Source of the DNA: an uncultured Pseudobutyrivibrio sp.
Lineage (GTDB): Bacteria; Bacillota; Clostridia; Lachnospirales; Lachnospiraceae
Length of the DNA: 58,633 nucleotides
Reading direction: 5' to 3'
Assembly: GCA_946403965.1 (NCBI GenBank)
Contig: CAMJBT010000013.1
Coordinates: 1-58,633, forward strand
The notes under the pieces were generated by a model. The model worked only from the letters and a program-made list of their open reading frames with translations, did not search any database and was not told the DNA's origin. Positions 1 to 7,433 of this stretch are shown piece after piece. Position numbers and translations under genes: made by a program. Positions within the stretch are counted from its first letter, which is position 1; every line of letters begins with the position of its first letter.

Positions 1-32
1 GCTGGTCGTTTGAAAAAGCTTGTCTTTTCCAT
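1..32 (-). CDS. Start of nucleoside ABC transporter permease (partial)
   Basis: Only the first ten codons lie in the window (MEKTSFFKRP); the gene runs off the left edge. Its ATG overlaps the TAA of the ATPase gene by one base (TAATG), so translation is probably coupled, and a GGAGG lies just upstream inside the ATPase 3' end. BMP-type importers normally encode two permeases directly after the ATPase, so a permease is the expected product. That identity comes from gene order, not from the few residues visible. Confidence 0.6.
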   Translation of the reverse strand, partial: MEKTSFFKRP

Positions 33-1570
33 TACTTAGCCTCCTTTCTGTCATCACGCTTAGCGCCTGACATATATAATCCCAATTCCTGAAGAGTTGT
101 TTTCTTTGGATCTACCTCACCAACGATTTCACCCTCATACATAACAAGAATTCTATCAGATAAGTTCATAACCTCATCTAACTCAAGGGATACAAGAAGG
201 ATTGCTTTACCTGCATCACGCTCTTTTACGATTTCCTTGTGGATATATTCGATTGCACCAACATCAAGACCACGTGTAGGCTGCACTGCAATGAGAAGCT
301 CATGTTCTCTGTCCATCTCTCTTGCAACGATTGCCTTCTGCTGATTACCACCTGACATAGAACGAACAACAGTCTTTGCACCTCTACCAGAGCGAACATC
401 AAAAGCCTCAGCAAGTCTGTCTGAGTACTTTCTCATTTCAGCCTTTTTAATGATGCCATGATTGTTGAATGCTGGCTCAAAGTATCTTTGAAGAATCATG
501 TTTTCCTCAAGGGAATAATCAAGGACAAGACCATGCTTATGTCTATCCTCAGGGATGTGACTCATTCCATGAGTGTTCTTGTAACGGATTGACTTCTTTG
601 TGATGTCTTCACCGCAAAGAGTAATCTTTCCGCTTGCAATATCATCAAGACCAGTAAGAGCTCCAACAAACTCTGTCTGACCATTTCCGTCGATACCTGC
701 GATACAAACAATTTCACCTGCACGAACATTGAATGATACGTTGTGAACCGAATCATTTGAGTGAAGCTTGCTCTTTACACAAACGTTCTCTACCTTAAGA
801 ACTTCTTTTGTTGGCTTAGCCTCATCTTTATCAACTGCAAATTTGACATTACGTCCAACCATCATAGAAGAAAGCTCTTCCTTTGTGGTATTTGCAACAT
901 CCACTGTGCCGATGTATTTACCCTTTCTAAGGATAGAACATCTATCAGCAACCTCCATGATTTCGTTAAGCTTGTGAGTAATGAAAAGGATTGACTTGCC
1001 TTCGGCAGCTAAATCCTTCATGATTTTCATAAGCTCGTCAATTTCCTGTGGAGTAAGCACTGCAGTAGGCTCATCAAAAATAAGGATATCATTGTCTCGA
1101 TAAAGCATCTTCAAGATTTCCACACGCTGTTGCATACCAACAGTGATATCTTCAATCTTTGCATCAGGGTCTACTTTAAGGTTGTACTTGTTTGATAAAT
1201 CAAGAACCTTTTTTCTGGCTTCTGCCTTTGTAAGGAATCCACACTTACTAGGCTCAGAACCAAGAATAATATTATCCAACACTGAGAATATGTCTACCAA
1301 CATAAAGTGCTGGTGTACCATACCAATACCTAAATCTGTGGCATCATTTGGGTTATTAATCTTAACCTCTTTGCCATCTTTTTTAATAACTCCCTTTTCT
1401 GGTGTGTAAAGTCCAAACAAAACACTCATAAGAGTTGATTTGCCGGCACCGTTCTCACCGAGAAGCGCATGAATTTCGCCGCGCTTCAATTGCAACGTGA
1501 TATCGTCATTTGCAATGATGCCTGGAAATTCTTTTGTGATATGCAGCATCTCAATTACATAATCTTCCAT
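32..1570 (-). CDS. Nucleoside/simple-sugar ABC importer ATPase (double NBD)
   Basis: This 512-residue protein carries two ABC ATPase domains in tandem, the layout of RbsA/MglA and of BMP-type nucleoside importers. Domain 1 has a canonical Walker A (GENGAGKS, about residues 38-45) and Walker B (ILIFDEPTA). Domain 2 has the degenerate Walker A normal for this family (GIDGNGQT, no Lys), a good signature (SMSGGNQQK) and a Walker B region ending QPTRGLDVGA. It should power uptake together with the lipoprotein encoded upstream and the permease that starts at its stop codon. Family is certain; nucleosides as substrate are inferred from the BMP partner. It is separated from the lipoprotein gene by a strong terminator and has its own promoter candidate. 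Confidence 0.92.
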   Translation of the reverse strand: MEDYVIEMLHITKEFPGIIANDDITLQLKRGEIHALLGENGAGKSTLMSVLFGLYTPEKGVIKKDGKEVKINNPNDATDLGIGMVHQHFMLVDIFSVLDNIILGSEPSKCGFLTKAEARKKVLDLSNKYNLKVDPDAKIEDITVGMQQRVEILKMLYRDNDILIFDEPTAVLTPQEIDELMKIMKDLAAEGKSILFITHKLNEIMEVADRCSILRKGKYIGTVDVANTTKEELSSMMVGRNVKFAVDKDEAKPTKEVLKVENVCVKSKLHSNDSVHNVSFNVRAGEIVCIAGIDGNGQTEFVGALTGLDDIASGKITLCGEDITKKSIRYKNTHGMSHIPEDRHKHGLVLDYSLEENMILQRYFEPAFNNHGIIKKAEMRKYSDRLAEAFDVRSGRGAKTVVRSMSGGNQQKAIVAREMDREHELLIAVQPTRGLDVGAIEYIHKEIVKERDAGKAILLVSLELDEVMNLSDRILVMYEGEIVGEVDPKKTTLQELGLYMSGAKRDDRKEAK

Positions 1571-1700
1571 CGCAATACACCTTTCATTTTATGTATTATT
1601 AATTATTGATAATGCATTACTCCCTTATAGTTAAAGCTTGCAAAACCATAATTATACTCATTTTCCTAAAATGGGCATAATTAAAGCTTTGACATTAATT

Positions 1701-1729
1701 ATTATAATATTTTTAGCCATTTTGCACAA
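1701..1729 (-). promoter_or_regulatory. Promoter candidate for the ABC ATPase/permease genes
   Basis: On the minus strand TTGTGC (1729-1724), a 17-base spacer and a perfect TATAAT (1706-1701) lie just below the terminator of the lipoprotein gene. A second TATAAT at 1666-1661 follows a 15-base palindrome (1669-1683). The ATPase ATG lies about 130 bases downstream. Confidence 0.55.
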
Positions 1730-1733
1730 TATT

Positions 1734-1768
1734 TCAAAAAAAGGGGGAAGGATAAATCCTTCCCCTTT
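1734..1768 (-). terminator. Intrinsic terminator after the BMP lipoprotein gene
   Basis: On the minus strand AAGGGGAAGGAT pairs with ATCCTTCCCCCTT around a very small loop, followed by seven T. It sits between the lipoprotein and ATPase genes, so it should leave the binding protein in excess over the membrane components. A second long imperfect hairpin (about 1786-1838) overlaps the lipoprotein stop codon. Confidence 0.85.
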
Positions 1769-1834
1769 ATTTTAGTAAAACGGGAACTCACTACATATGA
1801 TTCCCAAACTATTTGAGTTGTTAATCACATGTAA

Positions 1835-2989
1835 TTAGTGAATGTTATCAAATTCCTTAACCTTGATTGTTGTCTTTGGCATAGCCTCTGTATCGCTGCT
1901 AACCTTAACATCACCTGAGTTCATAGAAGAAACAAGTGCCTTGTAATCGTCAACTGTGAAGTTCTTCATTGTCCATGTATCCATAGGAAGCTGAACATAG
2001 TTAAGTGTAGGATCTTCACCATCTACGATACCAAGATTTTCAATCTTTCCAGCATACTTATCCCAGTTGCCTGCGAAAAGATCTGTAAGTGTTGTGTCAA
2101 CTGTTGCTGCAAGACCCTTCATAGCTGAAGTTACACAAAGGTCTTCAACATTGTACTGAGACTCAATTGTACCAGACTGATCAACGTCAACACCGATTAC
2201 CTTGCCATCAACCTTAACAGCTGCCTCGCATGCTGATGTGTAGATACCACCACCACAAGCGAATACAACCTCAGTGCCGTTTGAATACCATGTATCCATC
2301 TGAGCTGTGATAGCATCATCACCGTAGAACTGACCACCGTATACATAGTTAACTTCTACTTCTGAATCGATACCGTCCTCAACAGCTGCTGCATCAGCAC
2401 CCTGAACGAAACCATAACCATAACGGATAACAGCTGGAACAGCCATACCACCTAAGAAGCCAAGCTTCTTGTAGCCTTCCTTAACTGCTGCATAACCTGC
2501 CATGTAACCTGCAAGCTCTTCCTGGTATGTGAATGAACAAACATTCTCTGGAAGTGTGTCCATGCCTGCATCCTTGAAATCGAACTCAGAGCAGTCAAGA
2601 GCGATGATTGTAACATTAGGATAATCAGGAGCAACCTTTGCAATCATCTTTGCGAATAAGTAACCAGGAACAATGATTACGTTGTAACCATCTGTAACAG
2701 CGTTTTCGAATGAAGCGATACGAGCATCATCTGAATCCTCTGTTGGCTTGTAGTACTGGAAATCCCCATTGTTGTTTTTATCAGAGAAAGCCTTTGCTGC
2801 CTCGTATGTTGTCTGGTTAAATGACATATCTGTGATATCACCTGAATCTGTGATCATAGCGATTCTGTAACCAGAGCCTTCAGCTTCTCCCCCCTCTGTA
2901 GATGCAGATTCCTTTGATGAACCACATCCAACAAACATAGTAGCTACCATGCTAGCTACAAGAAGCACACTTAATAACTTCTTTTTCAT
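1835..2989 (-). CDS. BMP family nucleoside-binding lipoprotein
   Basis: This 384-residue protein starts with a lipoprotein signal peptide (MKKKLLSVLL, lipobox FVGC with Cys22) followed by a Ser/Gly/Glu-rich linker. The mature part reads as a periplasmic-binding-type domain of the Bmp/PnrA/Med family (RIAMITDSGDITDMSFNQ near the start, then VIIVPGYLFAKMI and CGGGIYTSACEAA). In this family it binds purine or pyrimidine nucleosides on the outer face of the membrane and delivers them to the ABC permease. The start has a textbook ribosome site (AGGAGG) and a strong promoter of its own. It sits next to cytidine deaminase and near deoC, which supports nucleoside uptake. Family confident; exact ligand unknown. 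Confidence 0.92.
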   Translation of the reverse strand: MKKKLLSVLLVASMVATMFVGCGSSKESASTEGGEAEGSGYRIAMITDSGDITDMSFNQTTYEAAKAFSDKNNNGDFQYYKPTEDSDDARIASFENAVTDGYNVIIVPGYLFAKMIAKVAPDYPNVTIIALDCSEFDFKDAGMDTLPENVCSFTYQEELAGYMAGYAAVKEGYKKLGFLGGMAVPAVIRYGYGFVQGADAAAVEDGIDSEVEVNYVYGGQFYGDDAITAQMDTWYSNGTEVVFACGGGIYTSACEAAVKVDGKVIGVDVDQSGTIESQYNVEDLCVTSAMKGLAATVDTTLTDLFAGNWDKYAGKIENLGIVDGEDPTLNYVQLPMDTWTMKNFTVDDYKALVSSMNSGDVKVSSDTEAMPKTTIKVKEFDNIH

Positions 2990-3043
2990 TCTTTAATTCC
3001 TCCTATAATTTAAGTTCCTTTGTTTAGAAACTACCTAACTAAA

Positions 3044-3072
3044 ATTATAAAGATTTTCCCCACCTGTTGCAA
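3044..3072 (-). promoter_or_regulatory. Promoter of the BMP lipoprotein gene
   Basis: Minus strand TTGCAA (3072-3067), a 17-base spacer and TATAAT (3049-3044) lie about 55 bases before the ATG. This is a near-consensus sigma-A promoter. No clear terminator separates it from the cdd gene upstream, so read-through may add to it. Confidence 0.75.
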
Positions 3073-3129
3073 CAATAATGATTAATCCTTGATTTAAATA
3101 CTCAGAAATATCCGCTTGGAGCTATGTTT

Positions 3130-3594
3130 TTAATTTACGCTGAGATTTTCAGGACCAAAGCCAAGTGGTAAAAGTTCTGCCAATGTCATTACCTTGCAGT
3201 GAACCTGAGATTCCTTAAGGTGTTCTAAATCTGTAACATCATCTACCTGAGCAAGAATCACCTCAAAGCTATCAGGATCCACAAACTCCCTAAGAACCTG
3301 GCGGCAAACTCCGCATGGAGCACATAGTGGAAGAGCCTTTAAATTATCCATACCACCAACTACTGCTATTGCCTTAAGATCCTTCACTCCTTCGCTGACA
3401 GCTTTAAACACAGCTGTTCGCTCAGCACAATTTGTAGGAGTATATCCAGCATTTTCAATGTTACAGCCCTTTACTACTGTTCCATCCTCACACAAAAGTG
3501 CCGCTCCTACCTTGTGGCCTGAGTATGGAGTATAAGCCATTTCTCTGGCCTCAAGAGCCATTTTTACCAATTCAAAATCTGTCAAATTATTCAC
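3130..3594 (-). CDS. cdd: Cytidine deaminase
   Basis: A 154-residue enzyme that deaminates cytidine and deoxycytidine to uridine forms. The zinc site of the homotetrameric type is visible: NCAERTA (Cys56, Glu58 as proton shuttle) and PCGVC (Cys94, Cys97). The substrate-binding stretch YSGHKVGAALL is present near residue 24. The frame opens with GTG and overlaps the stop of the TPR gene by 8 bases, but the ribosome site AGAGG is very close to that GTG. A TTG three codons later, with AGGTG five bases before it, may be the true start; the conserved domain is unaffected. Its place beside a nucleoside importer points to pyrimidine salvage. Confidence 0.95.
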   Translation of the reverse strand: MNNLTDFELVKMALEAREMAYTPYSGHKVGAALLCEDGTVVKGCNIENAGYTPTNCAERTAVFKAVSEGVKDLKAIAVVGGMDNLKALPLCAPCGVCRQVLREFVDPDSFEVILAQVDDVTDLEHLKESQVHCKVMTLAELLPLGFGPENLSVN

Positions 3595-4984
3595 CTACCT
3601 CTGTTGCAGAAAGCTCTGTATCGTCGGCAGCAAGATAAACCTTTGCCTGACGTCCCCACTTATTGCTTGGGTGCTTTTCTACTACTTTATTGAAGCAATC
3701 CATTGCTGCTTCTTTTTCCCCTGTCAATCTATAGCAATCACCCAGTAGGAACAACGCAGCGCCTTCATTATAATCCTCATCAATATCAACTACATTTTTG
3801 AAATTGATGATTGCGCTTTCGTAGTTCTCTTCTGTATAGAAAGAATTGCCGTCATCATAATATCCCTGTGTGATTGCAGGCGAAAGCTCTGTGTATAAAT
3901 TGTCATAAGCTTTCTTTCCTTCTTCACCAAGCACATCCTTTGTAACCAGCTGAATGTATTCACAAGCTGTCTTTGTGTCGCCTGCTGCAGAATAATTGTG
4001 AGCTGCCAGCAAATTATCATATGATGTTGCAACATCCTGCTTGTCATCATATGCAGATAAATCGCCCTTAAGAGCTTTTATCTCCTCTTGGAGCGTTTCA
4101 TTTTCACTTCTTGCTTCCTCCAATGTTTCATCAAGAGATAACACTGTTTTGGTATTACCATCTTTCATGTTGTCCTTAACTGTTGGAAGAATCAGGAAAA
4201 AGCAAATGAGAAGCCCCACAATAATACCAAGCACAATATTAATAAGACTTGTGCGAGTGTTGTCTAACATGCTCCTCAATGAGCCTTCAGTCATAATGAT
4301 GGTTTCATTACCATCATTAAAGCTGACAACATCATTTTTCTTACGACGTCTGCTTGTGTTTTGATCTTTAAGTCTGTCCTTTACTTCATGGATGTAACGG
4401 ATAGTAGTTGTATTATTGGCATCAATTTTTGCTGCAGCTGAAAGAACCTTTCTTGCGTCAGCAAACTTGCCTTCTTGTATATACAAAAGACCCAGTAACT
4501 GGTGTGCCTTTACTAGATTTGGATTCTGGCTAATTACTTTTTTTAGCTGAATTGTAGCAAGGTCTCGGCTACCGTTCTTACAATATTCAATTGCCTGATT
4601 ATATTTTTTTATAGTGGAATTTAGCTTGTTTAAAAGCCCAGGATCACTTTCAATCTCTGCCAAATATCTATCTGCAAAAGGATTATTATCCTCCTGAAGA
4701 TTCTTTGAAAGGACCCATTCATTAATAGCTCTAACAGTATCTCCCACCTGATAATAACAAAGTCCCAGAAGATTTCGGGCATTTGTATTGTATTTGTAGT
4801 ATTGGAGAGATGACTTCAGAGCTTCGATGGCACCAGAGATATCCTTTACCCTTGCCTTTTCCAAGCCTTGATTATAGAACACATAAGATGTGTATATTAT
4901 CTGTTTATATAACAAAATATCGGCACCACAATTAAAACAAACCTTGTTGTCCCCAACTTCGGTGCCACACATAAAGCATTGCAT
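3587..4984 (-). CDS. Zinc-ribbon, TPR-repeat membrane protein
   Basis: This 465-residue protein begins with a short zinc ribbon (Cys3, Cys6, Cys16, Cys19). Tetratricopeptide-like helices follow (about residues 30-210), then a basic linker (SRRRKKN), one membrane segment (about 249-268, rich in Ile/Leu/Val), a coiled coil (LDETLEEARSENETLQEEIK) and further TPR units (about 370-450). The N-terminal half is probably cytoplasmic and the C-terminal TPRs outside. No enzyme motif is visible; a scaffold or assembly role is likely. It follows the FapA-type gene and a 50-codon gene in one operon, with ribosome site GGAG before the ATG. I do not recognise a named family. Confidence 0.8.
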   Translation of the reverse strand: MQCFMCGTEVGDNKVCFNCGADILLYKQIIYTSYVFYNQGLEKARVKDISGAIEALKSSLQYYKYNTNARNLLGLCYYQVGDTVRAINEWVLSKNLQEDNNPFADRYLAEIESDPGLLNKLNSTIKKYNQAIEYCKNGSRDLATIQLKKVISQNPNLVKAHQLLGLLYIQEGKFADARKVLSAAAKIDANNTTTIRYIHEVKDRLKDQNTSRRRKKNDVVSFNDGNETIIMTEGSLRSMLDNTRTSLINIVLGIIVGLLICFFLILPTVKDNMKDGNTKTVLSLDETLEEARSENETLQEEIKALKGDLSAYDDKQDVATSYDNLLAAHNYSAAGDTKTACEYIQLVTKDVLGEEGKKAYDNLYTELSPAITQGYYDDGNSFYTEENYESAIINFKNVVDIDEDYNEGAALFLLGDCYRLTGEKEAAMDCFNKVVEKHPSNKWGRQAKVYLAADDTELSATEVGE

Positions 4985-5008
4985 TTATTATTCTCCGTGA
5001 AGCGATTG

Positions 5009-5161
5009 TTATTTAGCAACATTATTCTGAGCGTTCTGCGCAGAAATATTAACCAGCAAATCTGTTAAATCAGTTAAATCTCTGGCTTTGATATCCTCCT
5101 CAGCCTGTTCAACCTCTATAGCTGGCTCGTACTTTTTTATCTCTTCTTCAAAATCTATCAT
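5009..5161 (-). CDS. Small acidic protein, 50 residues, unknown
   Basis: A short gene fills most of the gap between the FapA-type and TPR genes. It starts at ATG 5161 with AAGGA about eight bases upstream and ends at TAA 5009. The product begins MIDFEEEIKKYEPAIEVEQA, is strongly acidic and predicted helical, and ends NAQNNVAK. It has no signal peptide or membrane segment. The good ribosome site, tight spacing on both sides (19 and 24 bases) and regular helical composition support a real gene. I cannot assign a function; it may be a partner or regulator of its two neighbours. Confidence 0.7.
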   Translation of the reverse strand: MIDFEEEIKKYEPAIEVEQAEEDIKARDLTDLTDLLVNISAQNAQNNVAK

Positions 5162-5180
5162 TATTCTAATCCTTTACATT

Positions 5181-6575
5181 TTAGATGCCAATTTTGGTAA
5201 GCTTAAGGCCTTCAGGACTCTTGGTAATTTCTACTCTTTCATGAGTATCATTGATTGCAGCATGATGATCATCCACTGAAACATTAACACCTGCATACAA
5301 TCTTCTAAGCACTCTGATAGAAGCATCCTTTCCTGAAACTATTACCTCTTTCATTTTGGTGAGGCGCTTTGTTTCTTCCAAAACAATAGCTTCATCTCGT
5401 ATACGAACTCTTAAAAGCTGCATACGTCGTGGATCTTCTTTGTAATTAATACCACGTTCCTGACCAATCCTGTCAAATTCTTCGATACCTTTTTTTATTT
5501 TCATGACATTTGAATTTATGGCTTCGATTTTCTTGGCCAACATTTCAAATTCCGCTGTTCTTTCCAAATCAACACCAACAGAGATGTTAGTGATGGTACC
5601 GAAAGCATTACCAATATCGTTAACCTGGATTCCCTGCACCGCTGATACAGCTCCTCCAATTATAGAAGCATTATTACCATTTAAATCAATTCTACCATCA
5701 CAGCTAATCTTGCTTTTGAAGAAATAATCAGCTGTAATATTTCCCTCACAGGTGACAACAGCATATTCCACAAACTGGGCTGTAATAGAACCACCGCAGC
5801 TTATAACTGTTTTTTCATTTCCCTTCACACCTGATAGAAGGAATAAATCCTTGCCTGCATGAATGCTACATTCCTCAATAAGACCATCGATAATCACATT
5901 ACCTGCAGCATTAATAATAGCACCATCTTTAACGCCGCCGTGAATTATGACATCACCATTAAACTTGATATTTCCAGTTTCAATGCCAACATCCCCCTTC
6001 AATTCATGTACTGGGGATATGTTAATTTTACCCTGATTAACTTCAATCTTACCGCTGATTTTGGCGGTATAGGTAAGATTATCTCTGGAACGATCAAAAC
6101 CTCTTCCAATTAGAGGTGGAAGATCACGAACTGGTTTTGGCTCAAGAATTTGACCACGTACAGACATACCACGAGACCCCTGTACGGCAGGATGATATAT
6201 TGCTATAACATCTCCTGCCTCCACAGTCTCGATTGTCTTTATGCTCATATAATCTGCCGTTCCATCTGGTCTGATGGTAGGCGTTCTATTGAACTTTGTC
6301 TCAAACGTATATTCAAAGTAACCAGGAGTTCCCTGGACCTGTGCATTTCCTTCAGCGACCTTTACTGGACGACCATAAATTGGACTATCTGCAAGTCTTG
6401 CAAGCATATCCTGGTCAATTCCAAATGTGACATTGGCATTATTCAAGAAACCAAGCAACTGAGCTGCAGTAAAGCTTGGAACATCATTTTTCCCATCAGG
6501 AATTTTGAAGGTCAAAGTGGCCTCCAAACCATTTGATGAAACCTGAACTTTTGGAGCTAATGCTGGTAATGCCAT
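5181..6575 (-). CDS. FapA/DUF342 family protein
   Basis: A 464-residue protein of the DUF342 (FapA, flagellar assembly protein A-like) family. An N-terminal domain (about 1-160) precedes a long beta-helix of short repeats (about 170-330), seen as runs such as GDVIIHGGVKDGAIINAAGN and GGSITAQFVEYAVV, and a C-terminal coiled coil (about 340-430). In bacteria this architecture is linked to polymer-forming or cell-envelope assembly; the biochemical role is not settled. No flagellar gene is in the window. It leads an operon with the 50-codon gene, the zinc-ribbon/TPR gene and cdd, under a strong promoter. Start chosen at the ATG preceded by AGGGG. Confidence 0.87.
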   Translation of the reverse strand: MALPALAPKVQVSSNGLEATLTFKIPDGKNDVPSFTAAQLLGFLNNANVTFGIDQDMLARLADSPIYGRPVKVAEGNAQVQGTPGYFEYTFETKFNRTPTIRPDGTADYMSIKTIETVEAGDVIAIYHPAVQGSRGMSVRGQILEPKPVRDLPPLIGRGFDRSRDNLTYTAKISGKIEVNQGKINISPVHELKGDVGIETGNIKFNGDVIIHGGVKDGAIINAAGNVIIDGLIEECSIHAGKDLFLLSGVKGNEKTVISCGGSITAQFVEYAVVTCEGNITADYFFKSKISCDGRIDLNGNNASIIGGAVSAVQGIQVNDIGNAFGTITNISVGVDLERTAEFEMLAKKIEAINSNVMKIKKGIEEFDRIGQERGINYKEDPRRMQLLRVRIRDEAIVLEETKRLTKMKEVIVSGKDASIRVLRRLYAGVNVSVDDHHAAINDTHERVEITKSPEGLKLTKIGI

Positions 6576-6663
6576 AGGTCCCCTAAATACACCCTTTCCA
6601 CACTAGAAATAAAACTAATGTCAATTATCCAAAGATACAAAACCCCACACTTTGAATATTTTA

Positions 6664-6692
6664 ATTATAGGGCACAATCAATGTTTTGTCAT
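6664..6692 (-). promoter_or_regulatory. Promoter of the FapA-type operon
   Basis: Minus strand ATGACA (6692-6687), a 17-base spacer and perfect TATAAT (6669-6664) lie about 90 bases before the FapA-type ATG and just after the deoC stop. It separates the valS-deoC unit from the FapA-TPR-cdd unit. Confidence 0.75.
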
Positions 6693-6742
6693 AGTTTTCA
6701 CGAAAAATTGCGTATTTTTCATTAATTTTTCACTTTTGAGAA

Positions 6743-7420
6743 TTAGTATTTTCCGTCGTTTGGAAGTCCCTTTACAGCCTTTACAACACGGCTTGTTCCA
6801 AGACGGCTTGCACCAAGATCGATAAACTTCTGAGCATCATCAAGTGAAGCAATTCCACCTGCAGCCTTGATAAGCTTTCCGTTTGTCATATGAGCTGCCA
6901 TAAGCTTGATATCCTCAAATGTAGCTCCGCCTGTAGAGAAGCCAGTAGATGTCTTGATATAATCTGCATCAGACTTTGAAACAACCTCACACATCTTGAT
7001 CTTCTCTTCATCTGTAAGAAGACAGCACTCGATGATAACCTTGAGAAGCTTACCCTTACATGCAGCCTTGATTGCGTTGATCTCAGCAAGGACATCATCG
7101 TAACGCCCTTCCTTAACCCAACCAACATTGATAACCATATCAACTTCCTCAGCACCGTTATCTACTGCATCGCTTGCCATGAAGCACTTTGAAGCTGTTG
7201 TAGCATAACCATTTGGAAAGCCGATTACTGTACAAATTGGAAGGTGTCCGCCCTGCTCCTTTACGTACTCAGCAGCCTGCTTTACAAAGCTTGCTGGAAT
7301 ACATACTGAAGCAGTCTCATACTTCATTCCGTCATCCACAATTCCCTTAATATCGTTCCATGTAGCATCTACACCAAGTAAAGTGTGATCGCATTTGCTC
7401 AAAATGTTCTTAATATCCAT
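6743..7420 (-). CDS. deoC: Deoxyribose-phosphate aldolase
   Basis: A 225-residue class I aldolase that splits 2-deoxyribose-5-phosphate into glyceraldehyde-3-phosphate and acetaldehyde, the last step of deoxynucleoside breakdown. The Schiff-base lysine motif YIKTSTGFS (Lys156), the second conserved lysine in LIKAAGGI (Lys185) and [11 protein letters not shown] match DeoC. Length is typical. Its ATG has AGGAGG upstream and lies 13 bases after the valS stop, so it shares the T-box-controlled transcript with valS. The nucleoside importer and cytidine deaminase nearby fit its role. Confidence 0.96.
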   Translation of the reverse strand: MDIKNILSKCDHTLLGVDATWNDIKGIVDDGMKYETASVCIPASFVKQAAEYVKEQGGHLPICTVIGFPNGYATTASKCFMASDAVDNGAEEVDMVINVGWVKEGRYDDVLAEINAIKAACKGKLLKVIIECCLLTDEEKIKMCEVVSKSDADYIKTSTGFSTGGATFEDIKLMAAHMTNGKLIKAAGGIASLDDAQKFIDLGASRLGTSRVVKAVKGLPNDGKY

Positions 7421-7433
7421 TATTTATATCCTC

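Noticed and set aside
6700-6742. Terminator after deoC
   Set aside because: GAAAAAT/ATTTTTC can pair, but the stem is short and A+T-only, so it is not convincing.
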